This document shows, one piece after another, positions 12,369 to 25,892 of a stretch of DNA of 64,000 bases. Within the stretch, counting starts at the first letter, position 1. Each line of letters starts with the position of its first letter. The position numbers and the translations under genes were made by a program. A model generated the notes under the pieces. The model was not told the origin of the DNA and did no database searches. It was given only the letters and a program-made list of their open reading frames with translations. This stretch comes from Stramonita haemastoma. Taxonomy: Eukaryota > Mollusca > Gastropoda > Neogastropoda > Muricidae. The DNA is taken from assembly GCA_030674155.1 (NCBI GenBank), contig CM060323.1, forward strand, positions 38,812,239 to 38,876,238, read 5' to 3'.

Positions 12369-12959
12369 CACTAGCAATGAATGAATGAATAACAATGTGT
12401 TGATATCACTTATGTAACGGTATAGAAGTATTGTTCCAACCTAGTACATTTTTTAAACACATATTAATTTTAAAATCTGTCTTCAGTTTAAAGTGTGCTA
12501 TAAACGTAGTAAAACAAAATAACAGTGGTAGTTTTTTTTTTGGTTTGTTTTGTGTGTGTGTTTTTTTTTCTCAGGTCTCCTATATCATGAGTAATTGTCT
12601 GGGAGGTGAAAGGGGGGGGGGGGGGGGGGGCATAAGATCTAAGGCCTGCATGAAGACACTGGTTGGAGTATAACATTGTAGGCTATAGGCCTAAGTTATT
12701 CGCCGGCTGAGGAAAAACGAACAACCAAAAAAAAAAAAAAAATCTCCGGCTGGATTTGCCTATATAATTTATGTAACAAGCCCAAGCGGTCAAATTTTTG
12801 TTGTTGTGATTACATTAACATCCTAGCGGAGATAACCGATTTCAGGACTGTGAGTAGTCAAAATGTGTATAAAGCGTTCAAATTGTCATTTCCATGTAGT
12901 CATGGTCTGGTTTGGGGGGTTGCGAGGGGAGGGTGGGGGGTCTTTAACGTTGTACGGAA

Positions 12960-13500
12960 GCCATTTCTGTCCAGCAGAGTTATCATACTTGTAAATACCG
13001 GAAGTAAATCAAAATACCGCTAGACGTCTCTTATACATGGCGAAACAAATGCAGATGGTTTGACATCTTTACATCGCACTTGTTTACTTGTTGCATGAAG
13101 CCGTTTTATGATTTGATCAGTGAGTGGGAAGACTTTTGTGCATATCTAGGTAACTATGTTTATTATTTAACTGTTATTTGTGTAAGAGTACTGTTGATAT
13201 TGCTTGTTTTGTGTTTGTTTACAAGCTAAATTCATCGATACTTTGAATCGTAGCTGTAGTGTAAGTCTGTAATATGTCCTAATTATTGCGAGGGCATTCA
13301 CTGATGCAGCTGCAGACTGATAAAAAGTAACAACGGCACAGCCTTATTTCGTTTTAGCTTGCGTATTGCAGAATTTTTTTTAAATAAGTATTGCATGAAG
13401 AGCATTTTGTCACATGTTCTGGGCATAACCGAGAAAGCGGGGTCGGGTCATTCAGGAAGATCTGAGTGAGTGGGTGTGCATAGGCCTACTGCCGTCAGTC
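12960..13500 (+). promoter_or_regulatory. Possible promoter and first exon region of the 17 kb gene
   Basis: This stretch contains more CpG than the surrounding DNA and is free of simple repeats. A donor-like CTAG|GTAACT sits at about 13150. It is a plausible transcription start zone for the + strand gene, based only on composition and position. Confidence 0.2.
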
Positions 13501-14716
13501 GGTGCATCTGTAGTGTAACAGTGTCTGTGTGTGTGAATGTCAGTAGTTTTGCTTCCTTCTCTGTGTGATATTTTGTGCGATTGGCCAATGCATGTACGTG
13601 CACTTCAGTTTGTTTGTTTTATTTAGGCAACCCTGAAAGTGTAGATTTCAAAATATAGTCAAGGCCCCATACGCGGCATAGGCCTACTGCAGTACTAACA
13701 GTACAAGTCTGCTGTATAATATAGTTGTATCAGATCTTCTGAATCTGCTCAAATAAAGATTTTGATTGCATGTAATATGTTTTTCTTGTGTGTGTGCTTC
13801 AGACTTTTTTACATTAACAGAAAAATCATGCCGTGATCTTAATTTGCTTATTCTTACAGTATACATCATTAGATTTTAGAACTTAAAGCACTAAGATGTT
13901 CTACATATAATATAGGATATATCTTTAGAATTTAAAAAAAATGATAAGATGCTTTCTGTTTGTAGCACTGCTATTTTCAAATAATGAGCCTAAACATTTC
14001 ATAAAGGTCTCCAAACACAAATTGTTTACAATCGCAAAAAAACTATTGAACTTTTGCAGGTCACTGATATCCAAGCCAGATAAAAATCAGTAAATCATAG
14101 TAAAATCAGGATTGTTTGCATCAACTTCACAAAGTTCATAGTTTTCTAGATCAAACTCTTCTCTTCACCCCCATTGTTGAAACTGTGAAGAATTCCTTCC
14201 AATGCTTGTTCAAATGGAGTATTCTATCATGATTCCAAAAAGTGTACAAGGACTTGATGCAGGTTTGAGTTATCTTGGGGATAAATACTACATATGACTA
14301 AATAATGAAAGTTTATGCAGCTCATGAAAGAAAAAGGAGCTAATTTTTGTCTGGTGGATGATTTTTCGGCGCCACTCATCAAAAGTGCTATTATAATATT
14401 TCATTATTTGGAGACATTTTCACACTTTCTGAGTTTGAATTTGTTTAGATAGCTAGTCAGTATGAGTATATTTAAGTCAACTGAGTTTGAGCCAGGACTA
14501 AGTGAAGGTGGTTGATGTGATTGATTTTAATTGCCGTGATCTGAAAGGGTTCTTGAACGAAAAAAAAATTATAATAAAGATCATGCTCTCTCATGCTTTA
14601 GACTTTGGAGCATCAATGTTAGATAAATCCCTTGCAGAAAACAGTGATCTAACATAAACTAGCAATGTGCACTAGTATACATTGTGTGTACAGTATCTGT
14701 GTGTGTATGTGTTGTG

Positions 14717-14723
14717 TGTGCGT

Positions 14724-14787
<64 letters not shown>
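14717..14787. repeat. (GT)n microsatellite
   Basis: Uninterrupted GT run of about 35 units. Confidence 0.95.
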
Positions 14788-14788
<1 letters not shown>

Positions 14789-15199
14789 TCAGATTCATGA
14801 TGTGTTATTAACTATTGAACTTTATCTCAATATATCTGCTGACTGCATTAATTCATTATTTCTTTTGGATCATCATAAGGATTACTAGTAATCAGCTTGG
14901 ACCGTGCACCCAAACTCATAGGGATTATCCTGCTTGGGATCCCCTCAGTTAATGTACTGAATGATAACCACTGTGTTAAACTTTTAAAAAAAAAAAACAA
15001 AAAACAACTTTAGGTCATTCATTATAATGGGAATGCATTAAAATATAAACTGTTTTTAAACAGATTTCTGGCTAATAATTTAATCACGGACTGCCAATCT
15101 GATTTTTTTTAAATAAACTTCTTTTTCCATAATGATAAGAGCCAAAACATATCTAACTTAATTTGTTAATGTACTATTTCTACTAGTACCATGTTCATG

Positions 15200-15200
15200 T

Positions 15201-15268
<68 letters not shown>
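15200..15268. repeat. (GT)n microsatellite
   Basis: Uninterrupted GT run of about 34 units. Confidence 0.95.
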
Positions 15269-15271
<3 letters not shown>

Positions 15272-15595
15272 CTTGTGTTGTTGTTGTTTTTAGTTGGTTT
15301 GCTCATCAGGCCATTCAGTGATTCACCTGTACTTCTAATGTTTCTTGAAAAGTCTTCTTTGGATCTGGTAGTTAAGAATTTTTGTTGATCAGCTGTACAC
15401 TTGAACGAAGTTGGAATGTGAATAATTCTCAAGTTCATGTTGTTGATGCATTACTTGTGTGAAGAGATACAAAGTGCAATTTTACTATTTTGATATATGT
15501 AGAATACATGTTGAGTTTCTATTTTGTGAAGTTTGTTTAAGTTTCAGTTGATATTTTGTAGAACTTTATTAACGACACTTCAAATATTTTTTCAG

Positions 15596-15666
15596 GGTAC
15601 TGCAGAGACTAAGGGAGATAACGACATCACGTTTTTGGTTAGAACTTTCAAAGGTCCTGAAAAAGT
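15596..15666 (+). other. Candidate small upstream exon of the 17 kb gene
   Basis: A 71-base segment between TTTTTTCAG and GTAAGT is less AT-rich than its flanks and is open in two frames. Joined to 17169 one frame stays open through the junction, but it does not enter the main reading frame, so a 5' UTR exon is the modest interpretation. Confidence 0.3.
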
Positions 15667-15693
15667 GTAAGTGGGTGTGCGCAGTCATCCAGC

Positions 15694-15698
<5 letters not shown>

Positions 15699-15760
<62 letters not shown>
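15699..15760. repeat. (GT)n microsatellite
   Basis: GT run beginning about 30 bases after the GTAAGT donor of the candidate exon at 15596. Confidence 0.95.
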
Positions 15761-15763
<3 letters not shown>

Positions 15764-17168
15764 GAGTGTGAGTGAGTGAGTGTTGGTTATAACTTATAAT
15801 ATTTATAGTGCAATTATATCTAGTTGTCTTGTTGGGTGGTTACTTTTGTTCCAATGGCTATTGTATTACTAGCATAAAGGAACTAGAGTTTTTTGCTGAA
15901 ATCATTAAATATGATTGGCCTAGGACAGTGATACTAATAGTGATAATATAATGATGATGATGATACTGGTCAATAGTTGTCATAAGTTGAAGAGAAGTGA
16001 GTGGAGTTACATGCAATGAAAGGCTACTGAATCAAAGTTTTTTCTCTTTCTGTGTACCCTCAGAATCAAAGTTTCAACAAGGCTGTGTTTAAAGAGTGGT
16101 CAATAAAGAAAATATTACATCAATATATATTATACTAATATAGCAATGTTGATTGAATGATATAATGACATTCCAGTTAGGTTAAGATTTTCTCTATGAC
16201 AATGTCCCGACCATGCACACAAGTTTTCAAGAAGATTTGTCGTTGCTTTTTAAAAGGAAAAGATAGTAACATTTTTAGATATATATATAATTTGAACAGT
16301 GTTTGTTAGCAGAATAAATGCCATTTATGTGAAGGGGAAAAAAAAATTTTAAGTGTTGTAGAAGGGGATCTAAAGTACTACAGGTACTGAAGCAGTATTT
16401 ATTAGAATGGAAGGAGGTGATGAAAAGCCAATCATCCAGCATGCTCTGCTGCATCAGGACAGTGCATCATTTGAAAGCCATGCACTGTGCAGGAAAGCCA
16501 GTGCATCAATTTTTTAGGTCAGGTCAGATTGTATAGGAACTTTTTTTTTCTTTTTAAAATGGGTAGATTCTTGATGTTCTGAGGGGGGTTAAAATGTTGG
16601 AGTTTTCTTTTTTTGTTTTTGTTTTTTGTTCAGTTGTTGGTCTTAAATTTTCTTGGAAGTTGCTTTGAATTAAAGCAATGGTTCTCATCATCTTTGTCAG
16701 TTTGTGGTATGTAATATATAATATATAATACATGGTGTATAATTTATAAATCGGTTTGTCAAGCAGTAAAAATCAAAATTGGCCTTAGTTGGAGATAGTT
16801 TTCCTGTGATTTGATTATTTTCTGTATTTTGATTTTGTTTTGTTTATATTTTCCTCTTGATATAATTTCTTGTGGTCTGTCGTTTGTGTATCATAAGCTG
16901 TTATTAAGCTGGAAAAGTTAAGAACAGGTATCAAGGGGGGTAAGATTTACTAAGAATGAGCAATCAGTGTTGGCAGTTTCATAGGTTGGTTACAAGTTAC
17001 AGTTGAAGTGAATTTTTCATACTGATCTGCAAGTATAACAGTGTTTGAGGCTGTTGTTTCTCTGACAAATTACTGCTAAAAAAAAAATTAATGAAAAAAA
17101 ATTGAGAAAAGGGATTTTTCGTCCTGCTTGAAAAAGACATAATGCATGTTTCCTTATAAATGTTACAG

Positions 17169-17276
17169 GTGAAGAACCAAGCCGAGCAGATAGATGTGAC
17201 CTTCTTCTGATCCAGCCCAAAGTGGTTTTGCTGAAGAGTCCATTTACGCATTGGATATGTCTGAGAATGGGCAGCC
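17169..17276 (+). other. Probable 5' UTR part of the 17 kb gene's main exon
   Basis: TGTTACAG at 17161-17168 is a good acceptor. The 108 bases after it are less AT-rich than the preceding intron-like DNA. A frame open across this stretch overlaps the main ATG and stops at 17284, so it could act as an upstream ORF. Confidence 0.45.
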
Positions 17277-19630
17277 ATGTCCTTTGAGGGCGTCTTTGAG
17301 AACTGGTTAAAAACACAAGTAGAGGAGGTGGTAGAAGACAAAACGGGAGGGGAATCAGAACATCAACAACAGACAGTTCATCCCAATGGGGAGGCAAAGA
17401 ATGGTGAAGACAAACTAAATACAAATCAGGATGCTTTTACAACACACTTCTCCAACAAATTCATGCTTGTGAACATCTCCTCAAAGCAGACTGGGGAAAC
17501 GAGAGAGTCCCCAAGTCCACACCCAGTGCCGAACACAGGCCCTGTTGGAGAAGATGAAGTCAGGCAGACGAGGGATTGTGAAACTGCCAAGCAAGCTTAC
17601 TGCAAGGACAAGATCCAGACTGGCCTTGAAGAAACCAAAGCGGCTCTAGTGCCCATGGTAGACTGTAAACACAGGAAGCAGCGGAACATGCCTGTAGAGG
17701 GACAGGATCACCAGCAGTGCCATACTTGTTCTCCCACTGACCGATCTGAGAGACGTAACGCCCACCTGTTCTCCCAGCGGTGTGGAAGTTTCCAGATTGG
17801 GGGATCCCATTTTAAGTCCTGATCATGAGGTGCCCATGGAACCAGACTCCACGTCAGAGTGTCGGACTTCCAGCAAACGCAGCCAGTGCCTGAAAAAGGG
17901 TGAGATCAGTGTGCAGAAAGTGATGGAGGGGAGGGAGGGCTCTCCCTGCAGCACGGGCAGTGCGGGGGAATCCAGTGCCGGGGTCAAGCCGGGCACGGTG
18001 ACCGTGCAGGTGGAGGAAAACCAGGCTGAGTGTGACAGTACTTGTATGTTCTTAGCTTCCCCCAATGCAATCTCACCGGCTAGTCAGGGAGAGATTGAGG
18101 AACGCGTGTGCCCCTTACTCACAGACCATGAAGATGGTGCTAGTCCCGCTCATTGTGTGTGTCAATGTCGATCACTGCCGCCTCCCACAAATCTCCTACC
18201 CAGGGACCATGTGCCAACAATCACCACTGCCACCTCGCTAGCCCCCCATCCCTCGCCTCACCTCACCTCACTTACAAGATTATTTCAAATAAGTCAGACA
18301 ACAGTTCAGACATAAACTTGAAAGCCACTCTTGTCAGCTCAGAAAGTCATTATGAAAGTAAAATTACTTCAGATTTAGAGAACTTTGTAACGAAGCTGGA
18401 GTTGAGAAGAAAGAAAAAGGAAGACAAACATGAAAATGAGACACCTGTTGCTAGTTTGCATGAAAAAGAGTGTGGTAAGCAATATCTTCCAGCAAGTGCT
18501 AAAACTGAAAGTGCAATAAACACTTTTGTGCCAGAAGTGAAGGAAGAATCTGCAAAAGTCAAGACCCAGCTAGACTTGTCGGGGGTAAGTGCAGATACAC
18601 CTGAAACATCAAGGCAGGAAAACATTCATAATTCAGGGGAATTGGGTGGGAGTGCAAAGTGTGACCCACAGCAGAATGAGGTTTGTGATTTTGCAAAAAC
18701 ATAGACTGGGACACTGCTGTGGCTGAAACATTGGAGAGCTCCACCAGTGTTAGAGGGTATGATGGGGAGAGCAAACCAGGCATAATCCTCAAAATTAGGG
18801 CCAAGGCGGTTGTTCCGTGTTTGGAAAAAAACCTGGCTCTTAAATCTGTAAAAACTGTTTCATCAGGTAAACGAAAAGTAGAATCCAAGGGCAGCCCAGA
18901 AATACTGTCTCGACTTCGGAAGCGGCAGAAGTCTGAACCATCTGAGTCACAAACATTGTCTTGTGCCTCAGAACAGGCACAGTCTGAGCAGCATAGTGGA
19001 CGTTGTAAGATGAAGAGCAAACAGACAAAAATGCAATCTGGTGGTAGTAGTTCTTGTCGCAATTCATCGGCTACCAGGCAAAGACGTCGTAACACAGTGC
19101 ATGTCAATGGGAATTTGGACGCCTACACAATGCATCTGTCCCCTTCTGTTTGCAAATTTGTTGAATCGAGTACAAAACTGTCAAGATTGCAGACCCTGAC
19201 CTACGATCTTGTTTGCTCTCTCTTCCCTCTTATCAAACAGCAGCTGAGCCAAGTCACACCTGAATCACTTAGGTTCACAGACATTGTCGATGACATTATC
19301 AATTCCTTAGAATGTTCAGATTCGGAAGAAGTATCAAACATCTATGAGTGTTTAGGTGAACTGTTTGAGAAGTTGAAAGTGACTGAAGCCAACTTGGTAC
19401 CAGTGTACTTGCCCCGTGTGGTTCTGTGTAATGACCCTTCACATTTGTTGGAAGATTTCCAGCATAAGGTGTGCACGTTGCTGCAGCTGTTGCTCCCTGA
19501 TCTCACTGTGTCCCTCTCAGATCGTTGCTTGCAATCCCCAGGCCAACTGGAAGAGGTGGTAAAGCAGGTGCTCTCAGCAAACCAGTTCAAAGACAAAAGT
19601 TCAAGGAAGTGTCGCGTTATGTCTTTATAA
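17277..19630 (+). CDS. Large unidentified coding region, frame-broken, about 780 residues
   Basis: I do not recognise this protein. The ATG at 17277 (context GCAGCC) starts MSFEGVFENWLKTQVEEVVE. Four overlapping open blocks follow: 17277-17822, then about 17700-18315, about 18150-18704, and about 18690-19630 ending in TAA. They occupy three frames. The composition stays alike across blocks: Ser/Thr/Glu/Lys-rich, hydrophilic and probably disordered. A nuclear-localisation-like GKRKVESKGSPEILSRLRKR lies at about 18870, and the last 170 residues are leucine-rich and predicted helical (FVESSTKLSRLQTLTYDLV onward). This looks like one long exon with three frame slips: at 17697-17820, at the CCTCA repeat near 18254-18271, and at an A5 run at 18695-18699. 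The last is repaired by one extra A. Either the assembly is noisy or this is a decayed retrocopy; the long undisturbed final block and a spliced-looking acceptor at 17168 favour a real gene. Confidence 0.75.
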
Positions 19631-20784
19631 ATTGATGTCAGTGGAGATTATTTGTAACTTTAGACTTGTCATATTGTTTGGCTTCTTTTGTTCAAAGACT
19701 TGTCTTGAGATTTTGCACCTCATGTGTGAGCTTTTTTTCTTTTTGTCCTGTTCTGTACTTTTCTTTGGGGTTTTTTTTTTGTTTTTTTTGTTTATGTTTT
19801 GCTTTTTTGTTTGTTTTGGTTGTTTGTTTTTTTAAATAGCGTATCGTATAGTTGCAATTGACATGTATGTTTTGTATAAAATGTAGCTATTTAGAAAGGG
19901 TTTTTTGTGCTATTGTTTGGAGAAAAAAAAACCCCAGTGAACTGACTAATTTAGATTGATAATGATATATCTTTTAAAGCAATAGTCATATTACTGATCG
20001 CATTCATGTTTGGACATTAATGAGAGAATATTCAGAACATTGCCCTGCCCTTGCATAAGTTTGGCATCATTTTCAGTCATCTACTAGAATATGAAATAAG
20101 TAGTTGATTATATGGTGATCAGTCACCAGTGATACTTAAAGTGCATTATTTTCCTGTGAACTAGTTAAGAAAATAGACTTTGCTCTGGACCAAGCTTTTA
20201 ATGCTTTGCTCTCTGGTAGTATATTCAGTTCATGGACTTTATGTTTCTAAATCAGACAGACACAAAGATTTTACATTAGCCATTAATACAAATGATGGGA
20301 AAGGGGGGGGGGGGGGGGGGAATTTCACAGAGCTCTAAACTTATTCAGATTTTGTGAAGCCCAATATATGATGAATGGGCAGTTTAGGTTTCGTCAACAC
20401 CTATTTTGTAATGACACTACAGTCCATGCTATAGCATTGCTAATCAGAACATTTGTAAATGATTTAATTGGAATTTAAAAATGAGTGAGTGAACTGCAAC
20501 AAAACAATTAACTGTGACTTCCTTCTGGACCTGGTACTGGTTTTGTGCATTTTCTCATATAGATCCATAAAGCCTTGCTGAAGGTAAGACTTTGCAAGAT
20601 ACCTAGTAAGTGACTTATCTGTCACATTAGTAGCTTGAAAATGGGCATAAAGTTATCGAAGGATGGAATTGTGCTTTAATGATTAATCACTTCAGTATTG
20701 AAAGCAAAATTTTTCAGGATTGGCAATGTCCAAAGGACACAGAAATGTATGGTTTCAGGATTGAGAGATTTTTTCACTTTCACC

Positions 20785-20995
20785 CATGCATTACAAAAGT
20801 TGGCATTGGTAAACCATAGTAAAATAGCATTATAACATTGTAAAAGTTGACATTGGTAAATCATAGTAAAATAGCATTATAACATTTCAAAAGTTGACAT
20901 TGGTAAATTATAGTAAAATAGCTTTTTTTTTAATATATATAACATTGCAAAAGTTGACATAGGTAAATCATAGTAAAATAGCATTATGACACAGT
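20785..20995. repeat. 48-base tandem repeat, four copies
   Basis: CAAAAGTTGACATTGGTAAA then TCATAGTAAAATAGCATTATAACATT recurs four times. The third and fourth copies are separated by a T/TA insertion. It lies 1.2 kb beyond the stop codon of the 17 kb gene. Confidence 0.85.
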
Positions 20996-21834
20996 CCCTG
21001 AGAGAATGAAGAAAAATCATGAATTAACATTTATAAGCAAAGGTATGATTTGATGATGCTTACACAATGCTTGTGTAATCAGTAATGAAGAATGAATGAC
21101 ATGCATATTATATGAATGGTATATTTCATTTTGATTGAGTGTAATTTAATGGATAAGAATGATATGGTAACATGTAATTGATGTGCAGATTTTTTTTTTT
21201 AAAAAGGAAAACAATAGATTTGTATATATTGCTGTAGGAGGGGATAAATGAGTTTTGGGTTTTAAAACAAAGATCTACATAGCATTGTTTCAAAAATGTT
21301 AATTTTGTGGATGGTACATGAAAGGTAAAATATCGTAACTGGTATGTGTGTGTGCATACATGCGTGTGTGTGTGTTTGAGACATGTTTTGACTTTGCCAT
21401 AAAGAGTTATCATCATCATCTCACATCTGACAGTACATTAGGAAGAAACTTATGTTTTACCTTTTTGTTTTGGGGACAATTTTTTTTTTCATAAAATCAT
21501 GAACAGGACAAATTAAAGAAATTAAGGAAGTTCAATTTTAAAGCTGAAATCAGTTGGGGTTTTTTCATTCATGAAGATTTTTTTTAACATGTCACCAAAA
21601 AGTAAAGCAAACAGAAGGAATGAAATGATGCTTTTTCAGACATGCAAGCATTATCATCAAATAAATCTACACAATGACATGTATTCATCAGGCACGATTA
21701 TCCTGTAACCCATGGAACATAATTATGACATCCTCAGTTTGGAGTATTCCATTATCCTTGGTATATAAAAAAAAAAGAGAGAGAGAGAGAGAACCTTGTC
21801 ATAGTTGTCAGCACCCCATATTTTTCATGTTGAG

Positions 21835-21835
<1 letters not shown>

Positions 21836-21875
<40 letters not shown>
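21836..21875. repeat. Poly-T tract
   Basis: About 37 consecutive T bases, preceded by a short GA run at 21777. It may be the tail of a retroposon on the minus strand, but no body was recognised. Confidence 0.9.
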
Positions 21876-21878
<3 letters not shown>

Positions 21879-24699
21879 GTATTAGTACTACTACTAGCAG
21901 TCTCAAGCCTAAGACATCTTGGATTAGGCTACCTGTTTTGTAGAGAGGGAAGGGGGCGTCTTTGTGTTGTAGTAGTACGTAGGTAAAAGCGTGTTTAGTG
22001 CATACTACTTTTAAAAACGGAAGATTTTATGTTTTTCTTTTTTGAATGTTGAAAAATGTTACTGTGTTTTTATACTACTTTTATTAGGTCTGTATTATTG
22101 TTCATATCCTGCTGCTAGTAAAATGGAGAAGTGTTGGTAGTAAGTACTATAAAAATCATGTTATTTTATCTCATTCAACCTTTTTTTGAAAAAAAGATTG
22201 TAGGATACTGTAGTTTTAGATGTGGTTTTTTTATTTACTTTAGTTGTTTAGAGGATGTTTTTCTTGTTGAAAGTTGTTTTTAAAAAATCATCCACTTCAG
22301 TGAATGAACCATGCCATGACTTATTCAATGAAATGAAACTTATGGTCCATTTCAGTATAAACAATGGCAACTGTTTAGCACCGTGTTGAAGTTGGAGTGC
22401 ATTCATGAAAAGAATAATTAATTTTAAAAAATTTAAGCTAGCAAAGCTATTTCTGTATATAAGGTGCAGGTTAAATAGTTGTAAATCTTTTTTTTTATTA
22501 TTATTTCATAAGAGCACTTGGTGCATACTCTATTTAAGAACAGGAAATTTTCAGTTTTTCTCTTTTAAATTTTGAAAAATATTGTGTTTTTATACTACAT
22601 TTATCAGGCATGTGTTATGATAAAAATAGACCTAAAAAAGTCCTCATGTATTGAGGTGAGTTTTTGTTCTGTTAAGTTTTTGTGTAGCTGCAGCATTTTC
22701 TGGGGTGTCCTAGGTGAGTGACTCCTGTGCTGCATATTCCAGTCTCGCCCAATTCTGTTGTGTCATACCTGCAGACTCGGAAGTCCACAGGGAATCAGCA
22801 GCATTGGCCACCACAAGGCCTCCAGTCAAAAAAGGCCCTGCATTGGTTTTTGCATACTTCAGGTGTTGTTTGATGTCTTTTCTGATCCAGTGTATGGAAA
22901 ACCCCACTTAATCAAGCCCCATACCTAAGCAGGGCTGGCTAGCTTGTGGTTAGAACCAGACTGAGACAGACCATGGAAACATAATTGTGACCTCATGACA
23001 TATGTGAATGTGAAAAGAAAAAAACCAAAGTCATGTTGGGACTAGGACTCAAATGATCTCCTAACTTTTTTCCTTGGTGCATGATATAACCATAGTTCTC
23101 ATACATTATTGACAATAGTAATGATGCAAATGAGGTCCAGCTCAGTGAGACTACAGGACAAAACGATGTTTTGTCATTTCTATTTTTGTATCTCCGCATC
23201 AAGAAGACGAAGAGTTATATATAATGGCACCTATAATGTCCTGAGAATATCAAAGCAACACTCTTCGTTAATTTCACAAATGTAAAGTTAATGGTATGAG
23301 TGCTTGACTGCATGGTTTTAGTCTTTCCATTTAGCTGAGAGCATACAGCACTGATAGAAAAAGGAAAATGTCATTGGATCAGATGATATCTGCCTCAAAT
23401 ACAGTACAAACCTGATTTCTCAGCAGGATGTTCAGAGTACTAGCCACTCACTGCCTGAATTCTCTTTTTTATCTCATGGGAGAGCAAAGTATTTACTGAG
23501 CTATGTGCTGGATTGTGACCCAAGTGTACTCACCATGTTCAATGGTTTGGGCCTGAGGCAATTTTCATTTCTAAGAGTACCTCAAAGTGTGGCAAGAGTA
23601 TTGTAAATATTGATTTTGTGTGTGTGTGTGTGTGTGTGTGCGCTTGTATGTGTTTGTGTAGTGGCTTGTATTGAGCGTATGTGTGTGTGTCCCGATTTTT
23701 AATGAAAACTAAACCATAAGAACCATAACTGATACAATGGAAAAAAATGTTCAGTTTCCAGTGTTTTTAGATCTGAAAATTATGTGTTTCTAATAATTTT
23801 GGAAAACTATCAATTTTTTTGTGTTTTGTTTTAAGAACAGTTGTTTATTATAGCTCACAAGATCATGCAGGAAGTTCTTGAATGATTTTCTTTTCATATG
23901 TAGTCATTTCTTTGTTGTGAGGAATAAATGGAGATTTTTGGAGGTGTTGTTTGTGCTTTTTTTGGGGGGAAAAAGGGGGGGGGGGGGAGTATATTACAAG
24001 CAGTGTCGATGCTGAACCCCCTCTCTTTGCTCTGTCACTGATGATGATTTTAAGAATGGTTGTTTGAAAAAAAAAAAAAGGTCATAGGTGTTTTAAAATT
24101 GTTTGAAAAAAACATGTCTGTTGAAATGTTTGTGCATGATAATGGAAACAGGAGATTGCCATTGGATTTGTTAAAAAAAAAATAATGAAAAAAAAAAGAG
24201 TCATTGATGTTGAATGTCCCTGCAGCAAATCCAAATACAAGGAAAATAGACAAAAGCTGATCATGTGTGAATACAATTTATCAATGCCTATACCAGCTGT
24301 CACCATTTGTACAGGTTTTTTTCTGTCCTTTTTTTTTTTTAATTGCTTTTTATGTTGTCAAATGTGTGCCATTTTCCTTCTTTTTTTTTTCTTTTTTTTG
24401 CTGTAAATATGATTGATCATCTGATTTCATTTGCAGTGTCGTTCCTAACAGTAACACTTAAAAAAGCATTCTTTACCTGTGATCTAAGTTACAGTATACT
24501 CCTAGCTCCATTGATTCCATGTGGTGTTGACAAATATATATGCATAAATATCCCATTGTTTTCTTCCAGTGTGTTGTTGGGGTGTGTGTGTGTGTGTGTT
24601 TGTGTGCATGTTCACATTGTGTTTGCCTGAGTCTTAGCTTGTCAGTTTGTGTTTGTACTGTGTATCTACATCTGTGGGTACCTCTATATATTTATGACA

Positions 24700-24710
24700 G
24701 TTGCTTTGGA

Positions 24711-24764
<54 letters not shown>

Positions 24765-24765
24765 T
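24700..24765. repeat. (GT)n microsatellite
   Basis: GT run of about 27 units. Confidence 0.95.
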
Positions 24766-25187
24766 GAGAGAAACCACATGTTCTTTTGCCCTATAGGCCC
24801 TAATCCATGCCACTGATGCTATTCTCTGCCCCCTCCCTCAAAAAAAAAAAAAAAAATTTTTAACCCAAAACAAACAAAAAACAACCCTATATAGCAACAA
24901 ACAAACGAAACAACCAAAACTTCTATCTGTAGATTTAGTACAGACTCCTATGCTGGAAACGGTTCTGAAATGAATGTAAAGGATGTGTGTTTCCTCTTTC
25001 TGTTGATTCAGCCATAGCTACTATCCATTTCATGTTAGACTCCCAAGAACCTTTAATAAAATCCATCAATCATTTATTCTGTTTTGCTACCAGAAGATAT
25101 AATGCTGGCAATTAGAAATACAGAAATGCCATCTGTACATTTTATATCAACTGAGCATTTGCATTTTATGTCTGTCATGTTCTTTGG

Positions 25188-25485
25188 GTGGGCGGGATAG
25201 CTAAGTGGTCAGAGCGCTCACTTTCCCCAAGTCAAGTTAAGCAGCGTCGAGTGTGGTTACCAGTTGGATGGGTGACCATTTGCGTGCCTTGGCTTCAGTA
25301 CAGTCCCAATAGTTCACCCAGCTGTAAATGGGTGCCTGCCCTCTTTAGGGTCAGGGAAGGTAAAGCAGCAAGGGAGAGAAGATGGGCGCCGCCATCAATA
25401 TGCTGACCCCTACAGAAGCTGAGGTCTCTAATGCCTTGCTCCCCTACGACCACCTAGGTTATGGGACACCACCTAACCATGTTCT
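25188..25485 (+). mobile_element. tRNA-derived SINE (family C)
   Basis: The head GGGCGGGATAGCTAAGTGGT with box A-like TAGCTAAGTGG is followed by a box B-like GTGTGGTTACCAGTTG region. The end CCCCTACGACCACCTAGGTT resembles the segment at 47828-47862, so that locus is a related fragment. Confidence 0.7.
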
Positions 25486-25892
25486 TTGGAACAGGGGAAA
25501 TCTTTATTCACTGCTTCCTGTGCAGTTTGAACATTTCTTACAGTCTTCTAGAAAAAAGGCATAACTTGATACAAAAAAGATTGTCCAAATATTTCAGAGG
25601 GAAAAAATAACATTGAAATGTAACAATTTTTGGTATTGTGATGTTTTATTTAAGTGTTGGTATCGTTGTTAACAATCCGTTTTAAATCTTAGCAATAGTA
25701 AGCGTGTTTTTAATTAAAGATTAGGGGAAAATTTGTCATCATTTTAGTTAAAACTTCCACACATGGATGATTAATGTGATGTTGCCTGTTTTTAAGGGAT
25801 AAGAAATGGAAAAATATATTCAATTCACTAAAAACTTGAAGTGTCGTCTGAACCTACACTTAGCTTTGATTTTCTTTTTTGTTGTAGTTGTT

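Larger units (their letters stand above)
19631..25187 (+). other. 3' flank of the 17 kb gene, no further exon seen
   Basis: AT-rich with T runs, a 48-base tandem repeat and microsatellites. 22708-22990 is less AT-rich and open on both strands (minus strand includes GGLVVANAADSLWTSESAGM) but I cannot identify it. Part of the stretch may be a long 3' UTR. Confidence 0.3.

Noticed and set aside
17277..19630. Splitting the locus into four separate small genes
   Set aside because: The blocks overlap, share composition and connect at indel-prone sites, and only the first has a good ATG.
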